Shown in pieces: positions 49,802 through 58,673 of a stretch of DNA of 64,000 nt. The notes under the pieces are model-generated. The model did not search any database and was not told the origin of the DNA. It saw only the letters and a list, made by a program, of their open reading frames with translations. The stretch is taken from assembly GCA_003987725.1 (NCBI GenBank), contig RXJH01000002.1, positions 286,461-350,460 on the forward strand, given 5' to 3'. Numbering within the stretch: the first letter of the stretch is position 1; each line of letters starts with the position of its first letter. Made by a program: the position numbers and the translations under genes. This stretch comes from Hyphomicrobium sp. (GTDB taxonomy: Bacteria; Pseudomonadota; Alphaproteobacteria; Rhizobiales; Hyphomicrobiaceae).

Positions 49802-50059
49802 TTACTTCGTCACCAAGCCTTTCGCACAGCCGGCCTTGAACTCTTCCCAGTTGATCGCGCCGTCGTGGTCGACGTCAACCTGATCGAAGCTCGCAATGAA
49901 CGGTTTCGCCTTGTCCGGGCTGAGATCGGCACCTCCGGCCTCCTTCCAGGCGGCGGCGCAATCGGCATCGTTCAATGGCGTACCAGCATTGGCTTGCATG
50001 CCGACGCCCGCGGCTAAGGGCAATAAGGCCAGAGACCAGAAGATGAGGGATTTACGCAT
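49802..50059 (-). CDS. Small secreted EF-hand protein
   Basis: 85 residues with a signal peptide (~1-25, ending ANA). The single clear calcium loop D62-V-D-H-D-G-A-I-N-W-E-E73 has acidic residues at positions 1, 3, 5 and 12 and Gly at 6, which is canonical. Two Cys (34, 78) could form a disulfide. It is probably a periplasmic calcium-binding protein; the partner is unknown. GGAGAG precedes the ATG at 50059. Confidence 0.82.
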   Translation of the reverse strand: MRKSLIFWSLALLPLAAGVGMQANAGTPLNDADCAAAWKEAGGADLSPDKAKPFIASFDQVDVDHDGAINWEEFKAGCAKGLVTK

Positions 50060-50441
50060 GGAACTCTCCTACCTAGGGTAAGCACGCCCAAGCCAAATCT
50101 CAGACGCACATGCCGCGAGTAGATGCCGGCGAGCGACGAACGCGCACTAGCGTTGTCTGTTTGTGATTGCCGCTTTCAAAGAGTGGCGAAAACGAATTGG
50201 GTTAAATTGAAGGTATTTGCACTGCGATGTCTCGACGACAACGCGCGTCGATCATGGGACATCCGTGGAACCATCGTGTTCGTGCGCGAGCCTGTCCACG
50301 AACCCGCCATCTGCTCGATGGCAAGGTATCTTACCGCGTGGTGCTGGACTTGTAGCGGTCGGATACCGACAATCTGAATTTGACAGCAAGGACCGGAGTG
50401 AAGGGACGGGGATCACCGCATATTCTGCGGGGCATGACACA
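50060..50441. other. Divergent region upstream of ada
   Basis: 382 bases between the EF-hand gene and ada. An ada-frame extension to 50217 exists, but it gives no recognisable domain, so I treat it as non-coding. No canonical Ada box (AAAGCGCA) was found. Confidence 0.45.
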
Positions 50442-51557
50442 ATGAGGAAAGCACGCAAAATGATCCCTGTTTCCCACGCCCCGGTCGCGAAAACCAAAAC
50501 AGCGCGATCGGCCGGCAATACCGAAACGATCTACTGGAACGCCGTTAAGGCCCGCGACCGGAACTTCGACGGCACGTTCTTCTATTCCGTCGCAACGACC
50601 GGCGTCTATTGCCGGCCGTCGTGCGCGGCGCGCCTCGCAAACCGTGAGAACGTCGCGTTCCATGCCTCCTGCAAGGATGCGGAGCGCGCCGGCTTTCGTC
50701 CTTGCAAGCGTTGCAAGCCGAATGAGCCGTCGCTCCATGAGCGCTATGCCGCGAAGGTCGCGGAAGCCTGCCAATTGATTGCCAAGGCAGAAGAGTCCCC
50801 AACGCTCGACGACTTGGCTCACGCGGCGGGTCTCAGTCCGTATCACTTCCATCGCGTCTTCAAGACGATCGCGGGCGTCACGCCAAAGGCTTACGCTGTC
50901 GCGCATCGCCAGAAGCGCGTACGCGACAACCTGACGAAATCCCGCTCGGTAACGGAAGCGATCTACGAGTCAGGTTTCAATTCAAGCGGCCGCTTCTACA
51001 CGAATTCAGCCGAGGTGCTCGGCATGTCGCCGACCGACTTTCGGTCGGGCGGCACGAACGCGGACATGCGCTTTGCGGTCGGCGAGTGTTCGCTTGGCTC
51101 GATCCTCGTCGCTGCCAGTGAAAAAGGTATCGCCGCAATCCTTTTCGGCGACGATCCCGAAGCGCTGATTCATGACCTCGAGGACCGCTTTCCGAAGGCC
51201 AACCTGATCGGCGGAGACAGCGCCTTCGAAGACGTGATGGCGAAGGTCGTGGGCCTGGTCGAAGCGCCTGAAACTGGCCTCGATCTCCCCCTCGACATGC
51301 GCGGAACGGTCTTTCAACACCGCGTCTGGGAGGCGCTTCGCGAAATTCCGTTTGGTACGACCGCTACCTACGGCGAGATCGCCGAGAAGATCGGGATGCC
51401 GAAGGCCGTTCGGGCCGTTGCCGCCGCTTGCGCCGCCAACAAGATCGCAGTTGCCATCCCGTGCCACCGCGTGGTGCGCAATGACGGCTCGTTGTCTGGC
51501 TATCGCTGGGGCGTAGAGCGTAAGCGCAAGCTCATCGCGCGCGAGACAAAATCATGA
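50442..51557 (+). CDS. ada: Bifunctional Ada: transcriptional activator and O6-methylguanine-DNA methyltransferase
   Basis: Repairs methylated DNA and, once methylated itself, activates the adaptive response. 371 residues, three parts. The N-Ada zinc domain has Cys57, Cys61, Cys88 and Cys91 (VYCRPSC, PCKRC); Cys57 takes methyl groups from phosphotriesters. An AraC-type helix-turn-helix follows (LAHAAGLSPYHFHRVFKTIAGVTPKAY...). The methyltransferase domain has FGTTATYGEIA and the active site IPCHRVV. All key residues are present. I use the ATG at 50442; the frame is open to 50217. The stop overlaps the next start (ATGA), so it leads a four-gene operon for alkylation damage. Confidence 0.95.
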   Translation: MRKARKMIPVSHAPVAKTKTARSAGNTETIYWNAVKARDRNFDGTFFYSVATTGVYCRPSCAARLANRENVAFHASCKDAERAGFRPCKRCKPNEPSLHERYAAKVAEACQLIAKAEESPTLDDLAHAAGLSPYHFHRVFKTIAGVTPKAYAVAHRQKRVRDNLTKSRSVTEAIYESGFNSSGRFYTNSAEVLGMSPTDFRSGGTNADMRFAVGECSLGSILVAASEKGIAAILFGDDPEALIHDLEDRFPKANLIGGDSAFEDVMAKVVGLVEAPETGLDLPLDMRGTVFQHRVWEALREIPFGTTATYGEIAEKIGMPKAVRAVAAACAANKIAVAIPCHRVVRNDGSLSGYRWGVERKRKLIARETKS

Positions 51558-52288
51558 GTGGCCTGACCTTGAGCAAAGGCCAAGGAGCCGGTGCGGCGAC
51601 GTCCAACATCGATTGGTCGCGCGTAGAGCTGGACCTCGACGCTCATGGGTTTGCGCGGTTGCCGCGGCTTCTTCATCCAGAACGCTGTGACGGAATTTCT
51701 GCGCTCTATGACGAGGATGCAGGTTTCCGCAGCCGGATCGTCATGGCCCGGCATGGGTTTGGGAAGGGAGAATACAAGTACTTCTCCTATCCCCTGCCGC
51801 CGCTGGCCGGAGAGCTACGGACGGCGCTCTATCCCGATCTCGCACGCATCGCCAACCGCTGGAACATGGAAATGGGAATTGACGTCCAGTATCCCAAAAC
51901 CCATGCCGCGTTTCTGGATCGGTGCCACGAAGCGGGCCAGATGCGGCCGACGCCGCTGCTCCTCAAATACGAAGCCGGCGATTACAATTGCCTGCACCAG
52001 GATCTTTACGGCGAGCACGTGTTCCCGTTGCAGGTTGCAATTCTTCTATCGGAGCCCGGGCAGGATTTCGAAGGCGGTGAATTCGTCTTGACCGAACAAC
52101 GCCCGCGCATGCAGTCGCGTGCGGCGGTCGTGCCGCTCAGAAAGGGCGATGCCGTGGTGTTCGCAGTCCACCACCGTCCGGTGCGAGGTACACGCGGCAT
52201 ATATCGCGTCAATCTTCGTCACGGCGTCAGCGAGGTTCGCGCTGGCCGCCGCCATACCCTCGGCATCATTTTTCACGATGCCGAATGA
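51554..52288 (+). CDS. 2-oxoglutarate/Fe(II) oxygenase of the alkylation-repair operon
   Basis: 244-residue dioxygenase. The metal and cosubstrate residues are visible: LHQDLYGEHVFPLQVAILLSEPGQDFEGGEF (H-x-D), then VFAVHHRPVRGTRGIYRVNLRHGVS with the second His and the Arg for 2-oxoglutarate. It belongs to the prolyl-4-hydroxylase-like side of the superfamily rather than AlkB. It overlaps ada and the following ogt by ATGA, so the three are translated together. This placement points to a role in handling alkylated nucleobases or their products; the substrate is not established. Confidence 0.83.
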   Translation: MSGLTLSKGQGAGAATSNIDWSRVELDLDAHGFARLPRLLHPERCDGISALYDEDAGFRSRIVMARHGFGKGEYKYFSYPLPPLAGELRTALYPDLARIANRWNMEMGIDVQYPKTHAAFLDRCHEAGQMRPTPLLLKYEAGDYNCLHQDLYGEHVFPLQVAILLSEPGQDFEGGEFVLTEQRPRMQSRAAVVPLRKGDAVVFAVHHRPVRGTRGIYRVNLRHGVSEVRAGRRHTLGIIFHDAE

Positions 52289-52836
52289 AACGGACACCCG
52301 TCATGGCCACGGCATTCAAATTTTTCTCTTCACCCGTCGGAACGCTGAAGCTTGTCGCCAGTCCAGCGGGGCTTGTCGCGATTCTGTGGGAAAATGACAA
52401 ACCAGAGCGCGTTCGGCTTGGCGAACTTCACGAAGATCTCACCCATCCCGTCTTGCAGAAAGCGGAGATACAGCTCGGTGAGTACTTTTCCGGCGATCGG
52501 AAAGTATTCTCCGTGCCGCTCGATCTCAGAGGCACTGAGTTCCAGACAAATGTCTGGAGGGCGTTGCTGACGATCCCCTTTGGGCAAACACGCAGCTACG
52601 GCGAGATCGCCCGGCAGATCGGCGTCCCTAACGGATCCCGAGCCGTCGGCGCTGCCAATGGGCGCAATCCCGTATCGATCATCGTTCCTTGCCATCGCGC
52701 CATCGGTGCGAACGGTTCGCTTACGGGCTTTGCCGGCGGGCTTGAGATCAAGCGCTTCTTGCTTGCCCTCGAGAACGAAGCACAAGATGGATTGCCCGGT
52801 CCACAGCCCCCAAGGCAGCAGCAGCTCGATCTCTAG
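52285..52836 (+). CDS. ogt: Methylated-DNA-protein cysteine methyltransferase (Ogt)
   Basis: 183 residues. It directly reverses O6-alkylguanine by moving the alkyl group to its own Cys, in a suicidal reaction. Motifs: FQTNVWRALLTIPFGQTRSYGEIA (helix-turn-helix with the Arg finger), NGRNPVSIIVPCHRAIGANGSLTGFAGG (active-site PCHR). The first ATG (52285) overlaps the oxygenase stop; a second ATG at 52303 (MATAFKFF) matches the usual N-terminus. It gives the cell a constitutive-type enzyme beside the inducible Ada domain. alkB starts 18 bases later. Confidence 0.94.
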   Translation: MKRTPVMATAFKFFSSPVGTLKLVASPAGLVAILWENDKPERVRLGELHEDLTHPVLQKAEIQLGEYFSGDRKVFSVPLDLRGTEFQTNVWRALLTIPFGQTRSYGEIARQIGVPNGSRAVGAANGRNPVSIIVPCHRAIGANGSLTGFAGGLEIKRFLLALENEAQDGLPGPQPPRQQQLDL

Positions 52837-52854
52837 AGCCCGCCCGCAGTCATC

Positions 52855-53514
52855 ATGAGCGCTCCGTCACGCATGACCGATCTTTTCGCCGATTCTGAAC
52901 CCAGACGCATCGGACTCGGACCCGGCGCCGTCCTGTTGCGCGGCTTTGCGAATGATAAGGCAGAACACCTTTTGGAAGCTCTCCAGAATGTCATCGCCGT
53001 CGCGCCCTTCCGGAATTTCGTGACGCCCGGCGGCCATACCATGTCGGTCGCAATGAGCAATTGCGGCAACGCTGGCTGGGTGTCGGACCGGTCCGGCTAT
53101 CGCTACGATCGTCGCGATCCCTCGACACAAGTGCCCTGGCCCGCGATGCCCGATGTGTTCACGGACGTGGCGCGCCGCGCCGCCGCCGAGGCGGGATTTG
53201 ACGGCTTCGCGCCGGACGCCTGCCTGATCAACCGCTATGAGCCCGGCACGCGCCTTACGCTGCATCAGGATCGGAACGAGCGGAATTTCGGTGCGCCTAT
53301 TGTGTCGGTTTCGCTTGGACTGCCGGCCAAGTTTCTGTTCGGCGGCTTGACCCGCACGGACAAAGTGTTGCGGCTCATGCTGGAGCACGGCGACGTCGCC
53401 GTATGGGGCGGTCCGTCCCGCCTCGCGTTCCACGGCGTCGATGTGCTGAAGGACGGTGTGCATCCCGCAACCGGCCGTTGCCGCATCAATCTCACGTTCC
53501 GCGAGGCGCTGTGA
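52855..53514 (+). CDS. alkB: DNA/RNA demethylase AlkB
   Basis: 219-residue 2-oxoglutarate/Fe(II) oxygenase that removes 1-methyladenine and 3-methylcytosine lesions. The family pattern is complete: NCGNAGWVSDRSGYRYD nucleotide-recognition lid, CLINRYEPGTRLTLHQDRNE (H-x-D metal ligands and Tyr), DVAVWGGPSRLAFHGV (second His) and RCRINLTFR (two Arg for 2-oxoglutarate). It is the last gene of the ada operon, with the usual length. Confidence 0.95.
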   Translation: MSAPSRMTDLFADSEPRRIGLGPGAVLLRGFANDKAEHLLEALQNVIAVAPFRNFVTPGGHTMSVAMSNCGNAGWVSDRSGYRYDRRDPSTQVPWPAMPDVFTDVARRAAAEAGFDGFAPDACLINRYEPGTRLTLHQDRNERNFGAPIVSVSLGLPAKFLFGGLTRTDKVLRLMLEHGDVAVWGGPSRLAFHGVDVLKDGVHPATGRCRINLTFREAL

Positions 53515-53584
53515 GCGCTAGCAAGAAGAAATCCCACGTGAGCCTGCGCTAGTCGTTCAGTTCAACTACCGCATGCTCCGGATG

Positions 53585-54325
53585 CTAAAGATAATCGTGC
53601 AGAACCCGCCCGAACGGCAATGTCAGATCGGCGATGAAGTGGCGAGCACCGACAATTTTGCGCACCGGCAAATCAGCCACCGGTGCATTGACGTGAGGCA
53701 CGAGGTGCAATCGGCCCGGACCCATCCACGAGCCTTTGATCGAAATCTCAGTCAAGTTATACGCGACAAGCTGGCAGATTTGCAGCTTGCCGTCGACGCC
53801 CGGGATGACCTTTAGGTTGACCTGCGTCTTCGATAGGATCGCAGTCGTTGCCGCCCCATTGCCCGCCATTGAAAGGTGTTTGTAGCCCATGGTGCCCATG
53901 GCAACGAGCTGTCCCGCGTATTCCAGCGTGCCTGTCAGCGTGTCCTTGACCACCTCGAGCTTCGGGTGTGCGTACTTCTTCGGAAAGCCCCAGATTTCGC
54001 GGCCAGCAACGATAGGCGGATCGTCGTCCAGGTACATCTGGGAGACGAAATTCATATCTTCGCCATTGTACCGGCACGGAATGACGAGACCGGATTCGGT
54101 GTAGCTGCCAAAGCCAGAGGAATCCGGCATTGCGATCCATTCGTAATGCACGATCGGCGTTTCAATCGGCTCCAGCGGTTCCGGTAACTGCTCGCGGATG
54201 AGCGCCGGCTCCGTTTCGTACGAAATGATCATGTATTCGCGATTGACGAAGCGATATGGGCCGGCCGGATAGCTCGGGCCCGCGAGCGGCATCGATGGCA
54301 GGTTGCGGATGTCTTCGGCGCGCAT
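53585..54325 (-). CDS. adc: Acetoacetate decarboxylase
   Basis: 246 residues, the standard length. It converts acetoacetate to acetone and CO2 through a Schiff base. The catalytic lysine lies in GREIWGFPKKYAHP, and the surrounding VSQMYLDDDPPIVAGRE and SYTESGLVIPC segments are typical of Adc. It follows the 3-hydroxybutyrate dehydrogenase gene by 44 bases on the same strand, so both act on acetoacetate arising from polyhydroxybutyrate or ketone-body use. Adc-like proteins can have other activities (aldol condensation), but the lysine context here is canonical. Confidence 0.9.
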   Translation of the reverse strand: MRAEDIRNLPSMPLAGPSYPAGPYRFVNREYMIISYETEPALIREQLPEPLEPIETPIVHYEWIAMPDSSGFGSYTESGLVIPCRYNGEDMNFVSQMYLDDDPPIVAGREIWGFPKKYAHPKLEVVKDTLTGTLEYAGQLVAMGTMGYKHLSMAGNGAATTAILSKTQVNLKVIPGVDGKLQICQLVAYNLTEISIKGSWMGPGRLHLVPHVNAPVADLPVRKIVGARHFIADLTLPFGRVLHDYL

Positions 54326-54369
54326 TTCAAAAGTCCCTTGTTCAGCGAATTGCCGTGGCCCTCAGATCG

Positions 54370-55152
54370 TCAGTGTGCAGTCCACCCACCGTCAATTGGA
54401 ATGATCGCGCCGGTGATCGAGGCCGTCTGCTGATCGGCGAGAAATGCCGCAAGAGCAGCCACTTCTTCCACAGTTATGAACCGCTTCGTCGGCTGTGCGG
54501 CGAGCAACACGTCGCGAACGACGGCTTCCTCGGAAATGCCCCGCGCGTGCGCCTGATCGGGAATTTGTTTCTGAACGAGAGGCGTCAATACGTATCCGGG
54601 GCAAATTGCGTTGACAGTCACACCATGTTCGGCGGCCTCAAGGGCGACTGTTTTCGTCAACCCGGCGATGCCATGCTTGGCGGACACGTACGCTGATTTG
54701 AACGGCGATGCGATGAGTGCGTGGGCGGAGGCAACGTTGATGATACGGCCGAAGCCACGCGCTTTCATACCGGGGAGCACGAGGCGAATAGCGTGGAACG
54801 CGGCAGCGAGATCGATGGCGATAATGGCGTTCCATTTCTCAATCGGGAAATCTTCGATTGGCGAAACGAACTGAATACCGGCGTTATTGACCAGAATGTC
54901 GATGTCGCCGAGTTCGGCTTTCGCCTGATCGATTGCCCCTGCGATTGCCTCGGCCTTGCTCACGTCGGCGTTGCTGTAGGCCACCTTGACGTTATAGGTC
55001 GTCGCAATATCGGCCTTCAGATGCTCGATTTCCTCGCGGTCGGCGAAACCATTGAGCATGATGTTATGACCGAGCGCGGCGAGGCTGCGAGCGATGCCGA
55101 GACCGATGCCGCTCGTTGATCCGGTAATTAACGCGTTGCGCTTGACGGCCAT
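54370..55152 (-). CDS. bdhA: 3-Hydroxybutyrate dehydrogenase
   Basis: 260-residue short-chain dehydrogenase that oxidises 3-hydroxybutyrate to acetoacetate with NAD+. Motifs: GSTSGIGLGIA (cofactor loop), NNAGIQFVSPIEDFPIEKW, NVASAHALIASPFKSAYVSAKHG (Ser, Tyr-x3-Lys triad), ending PIDGGWTAH. The IQFVSP and SAHALIASPFKSAY segments are characteristic of BdhA within this broad family. The ATG at 55152 follows GGGGAG by 6 bases; the frame extends further upstream. It forms an operon with adc and is divergent from the patatin gene. Confidence 0.94.
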   Translation of the reverse strand: MAVKRNALITGSTSGIGLGIARSLAALGHNIMLNGFADREEIEHLKADIATTYNVKVAYSNADVSKAEAIAGAIDQAKAELGDIDILVNNAGIQFVSPIEDFPIEKWNAIIAIDLAAAFHAIRLVLPGMKARGFGRIINVASAHALIASPFKSAYVSAKHGIAGLTKTVALEAAEHGVTVNAICPGYVLTPLVQKQIPDQAHARGISEEAVVRDVLLAAQPTKRFITVEEVAALAAFLADQQTASITGAIIPIDGGWTAH

Positions 55153-55363
55153 GTCCACTCCCCGAGGCATTTTCAATATTGGCGAAGCCGTCGACGGCCT
55201 TTGAAGCACGGAGATTTAACCTGTGTGACAGGCGAGCCGCTTTCGAAGCGCGAAGGCGAATTGATTTGTTTGTCGAACAGTCAACGGACGTTGGTCGAAC
55301 TCGCGTCACACGCATGCAACATCGCGTGCTCTAGACTTTCCCGATCTGCGGAAGGGCATGCCG

Positions 55364-56545
55364 ATGGATGCGAAAGTCGCCGACAGGGTCAAGGAACACG
55401 ACTTCTCCCGACAGCCGGGAGAAGAGCTCGCATGGCGCCCGCGCGGATGCGGCCGTGTCGCTCTGATATTTCAGGGCGGCGGTGCTCTGGGTGCCTATCA
55501 GGCCGGCGTTTATCAGGCATTGTCGGAAGCGGGTGTCGAACCGGATTGGGTGACAGGCGTCTCGATTGGCGGCATCAACGCGGCCATTATTGCTGGCAAT
55601 AAGCCAGGTCACCGCACTGAAAAGCTTCGAGAGTTCTGGCGACGCGTCACCGATCGCCGGATTTGGTCGTATACGCCGGACGGCGATATTTTTCGCCAGC
55701 TGCGCAACATGACCAGCGCGATGGTGACGATGACGCAAGGTCAGCCGGGCTTTTTCCAACCGCATAAATTGAACGCCTGGATGAGTCCTGCCGGCGCGGC
55801 AACGGCGACAAGCTTTTACGATTGCTCGCCGTTGAGAGAGACACTCCTTGAACTCGTCGATTTCTCTCTGATCAACGAACGGCGGAAGCGTTTCTCCGTT
55901 GGTGCGGTCAACGTGCTCACGGGAAATTTCATATATTTCGACAATCGCGATGAAGAAATCGGTCCTGAGCACGTCATGGCGAGCGGCGCACTGCCGCCCG
56001 CATTTCCGATGGTGAAGATTGGCACCGACTATTTTTGGGACGGCGGCATTGTCTCAAACACGCCCTTGCAGCACCTTCTAGAGCAGGAAGATCGCGTCAA
56101 CACGCTGGTTTTCCAAGTCGACTTGTTCTCGTCTCGGGGGGCACTCCCGCGCGATATGGGTGACGTGCTCGGGCGGCATAAAGATATCATGTATTCGTCG
56201 CGCACCCGGTATAACACCGACGTCTATCGGCGTTTGCACCGGCGCAAGAGTCAGCTCTACGCCGCCTTATGTCGGATACCCGAGGCGGATCTGACCAATG
56301 ATGAACGCAAGCTCAAAGAAGAGCTCTCTAATCTCCCGCAGTTCACCATCATGCAGCTCATCTATCAGCAGAAGTCCTACGAGGGGCATGCCAAGGATCA
56401 CGAATTCTCGGCAACGTCGATGCACGAGCATTGGCAAAGCGGCTATGAAGACACAAAACGGAGCCTGAAGCAGAGAAGCTGGCTTGAGCTTCCGAGCCCC
56501 GAGGAAGGCATCGTCGTTCACGACGTGCATCGTCGTCCAGATTGA
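55364..56545 (+). CDS. Patatin-like phospholipase with DUF3734 C-terminus
   Basis: ~393-residue lipid hydrolase. Patatin core: oxyanion hole GGGALGAYQAGVYQA, nucleophile Ser in GVSIGG, and catalytic Asp in DGGIVSNTPLQ. The C-terminal ~150 residues, from QVDLFSSRG through TIMQLIYQQKSYEGHAKDHEFS, match the DUF3734 extension common in alphaproteobacterial patatins. It shares a ~210-base divergent region with bdhA; such pairing hints at a role in polyhydroxybutyrate or membrane-lipid turnover, which is inference. The ATG at 55364 lies 7 bases after GGAAGGG; the one at 55358 is too close. Confidence 0.9.
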   Translation: MDAKVADRVKEHDFSRQPGEELAWRPRGCGRVALIFQGGGALGAYQAGVYQALSEAGVEPDWVTGVSIGGINAAIIAGNKPGHRTEKLREFWRRVTDRRIWSYTPDGDIFRQLRNMTSAMVTMTQGQPGFFQPHKLNAWMSPAGAATATSFYDCSPLRETLLELVDFSLINERRKRFSVGAVNVLTGNFIYFDNRDEEIGPEHVMASGALPPAFPMVKIGTDYFWDGGIVSNTPLQHLLEQEDRVNTLVFQVDLFSSRGALPRDMGDVLGRHKDIMYSSRTRYNTDVYRRLHRRKSQLYAALCRIPEADLTNDERKLKEELSNLPQFTIMQLIYQQKSYEGHAKDHEFSATSMHEHWQSGYEDTKRSLKQRSWLELPSPEEGIVVHDVHRRPD

Positions 56546-56731
56546 AGTTTATTGCGCTCGTCGCTCCTATCGGATGAGCGCACATAACGTGATGGCCAGG
56601 CACTCGGCACGCCGATTGGCACCGCGAAAAGGTCCTTACCAGCTGCGGCGTCGTTTTTGAATGTCTTCCGAGATGGTCATGCGACCGATCTCCGGCCCGT
56701 AGATTTCGGACGCTCTGGTTTCCCGGGGCAA

Positions 56732-58405
56732 CTATTGCCCTTCGCGATTTTTGATTGCCTCGTCGATCTTGGCCTTAATGGCGTCGAGGTTGAAGCTCGC
56801 CGGTGCCTGCATCGGCGGGAACTCGATGGCTGTCTTGGCAAGGTCAGCCACCTTTTGTTGCACGGAGACAAAGCGCCAAAGCTCGCGGCCCATGAAGTCG
56901 TTAAAATAACCGGCTCCTTGATCGTTCATCGATTCGCCCCGCGTTGACGGCGTGCGCTCAAAGGGGTCCTGGCGGATGTTGATGGGCGTTGGCATGTCGG
57001 TGTCCACCTTCTCTCCTGGCCAACCATTGGGCTGCTGGATGAAGATGTACTTGAAATCATCGACTCGGATGGCCCCCAGCTTCGGTCCGCCGAAGTAGAA
57101 GATTTCGTGGCGCGCCGATGGTCCTTTGCCCAGAAGCAGGTCCATCTGATTGTAGCCGTCGAGATGGTTCTTGTAGGTCCGGTCGCCGAGCTTCACGCCT
57201 TTTAGAAGTTGGTCGGTGATATCCGCATTGCCTGCGGCTGCCGTCAGGGTCGGAAACCAATCGAGCCCGGAGAAGATTTCGTTTTCGACCGTGCCTGGCT
57301 TTACGTGGTCGGGCCAACGGATGATACACGGCACGCGGAACCCACCTTCAAAGATCGTACCCTTCGTGGCTTTGAACGGCGTCATGCCGCCATCCGGCCA
57401 AGTAAACACCTCAGCACCATTGTCGGTGGTGAAGATTACGATGGTGTTGTCGGCCTCGCCGATGTCAGCCAAGTGCTTCATGAGAGCGCCGACGCTATCG
57501 TCGAGTTGCGCCATGCCGGCCTCTTCCAGACCGTAGTTGGTCTTTGGGTTCATCATCGCCTGGTATTTTGGCGAAAGGTACGTGTAGGCATGCATCCGCG
57601 TCGGGTTATGCCAGATGAAGAAGGGCTTGCCGTCCTTTTTGGCCTTGTCCATGAAATCGCTCGACGCCTTCACCAGCACCTCGTCGATTGTTTCCATATC
57701 GTATTTGGCCTTGCGACCCTCCTGCCATTTCTGACGCCGTTCCATATTCGGGAACGGCGCTAAGGGGCCCTCATCTTCGACCTTCTGTTTGCCGATTGCG
57801 CCCCAACGCGGCTGGACGGTGGAATCGTCGGTATCTGTCGCCCAGCAATGCACCAAATCACGCGGCCCGGTCTTGTCTATCCAATCCTGCGGGTAGTCGT
57901 ACCAGTAGGGGTCCGACATCGCATCGAGATGGTACAGATAGCCGAAGTACTCATCGAAGCCGTGCACGCAAGGCAGATACTTGTTCAGGTCGCCAAGGTG
58001 GTTCTTGCCGAACTGTCCGGTTTCGTAGCCCAACGATTTAAGGGCTGTCGCAATCGTGGCGGCCTCAGCAGGGAGACCCACGTCGGCTCCGGCCTGTCCT
58101 ACCGTCGTCAGCCCCGTGCGGATTGGTAGCTCGCCGGTGATAAAATTCGCACGTCCTGCGGTGCAGCTCGCCTCGGCGTAATAGTCCGTGAACATCATGC
58201 CTTGCGAGGCAAGCTTGTCGAGATTCGGCGTCTTACCTGACATGATGCCTCGATGGTAAGCGCCGATATTGAACCAGCCGACATCGTCGCCCATGATGAC
58301 GAGAATGTTCGGCTTGCTCTCCTGCGCCGACGCCCGGAAGCTGATCGCTGACAGCGCACCCAGTAGCGTGACAAAAACCAATCCGACCTTTTGAGCGATC
58401 TGCAT
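56732..58405 (-). CDS. Periplasmic type I sulfatase, paralog of the one at 17216
   Basis: 557 residues: signal peptide (~1-28, ending ASA), metal ligands MGDD, formylglycine motif CTAGR (Cys81), GKNHLGD and FTTDNGAEVFTWPDGG. It shares long identical runs with the other sulfatase, including the 13 residues around the modified Cys, so the two come from a duplication. The main difference is an extra ~15-residue segment near ~215-240 here. The ATG at 58405 follows AAGGAG by 8 bases; a longer frame to 58531 exists. No sulfatase-maturing enzyme or sulfate-ester transporter is nearby. Confidence 0.9.
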   Translation of the reverse strand: MQIAQKVGLVFVTLLGALSAISFRASAQESKPNILVIMGDDVGWFNIGAYHRGIMSGKTPNLDKLASQGMMFTDYYAEASCTAGRANFITGELPIRTGLTTVGQAGADVGLPAEAATIATALKSLGYETGQFGKNHLGDLNKYLPCVHGFDEYFGYLYHLDAMSDPYWYDYPQDWIDKTGPRDLVHCWATDTDDSTVQPRWGAIGKQKVEDEGPLAPFPNMERRQKWQEGRKAKYDMETIDEVLVKASSDFMDKAKKDGKPFFIWHNPTRMHAYTYLSPKYQAMMNPKTNYGLEEAGMAQLDDSVGALMKHLADIGEADNTIVIFTTDNGAEVFTWPDGGMTPFKATKGTIFEGGFRVPCIIRWPDHVKPGTVENEIFSGLDWFPTLTAAAGNADITDQLLKGVKLGDRTYKNHLDGYNQMDLLLGKGPSARHEIFYFGGPKLGAIRVDDFKYIFIQQPNGWPGEKVDTDMPTPINIRQDPFERTPSTRGESMNDQGAGYFNDFMGRELWRFVSVQQKVADLAKTAIEFPPMQAPASFNLDAIKAKIDEAIKNREGQ

Positions 58406-58673
58406 GTTTGGCGCTCCTTCAACTGAGGACGCAGCGCACCTGCCCGCACACCGAAATCCGAAGCTGCCCAAGTTCGCGCCCATGCGCAATTGACGAGGAT
58501 GCACAGCGTAAACAGGCGCTATACAGCGCACTGATCATCCTACGGATCGGCAGCAGCAATGAAGCCAAGCGCGGCAGTCTTTACAAAATTCTCCGACCCC
58601 AATTCCACGCCTGAGATACGAGCGGCACTCAATTGGCCCACTCTGAAAACCTACTTTTGACACGCATCGATCT

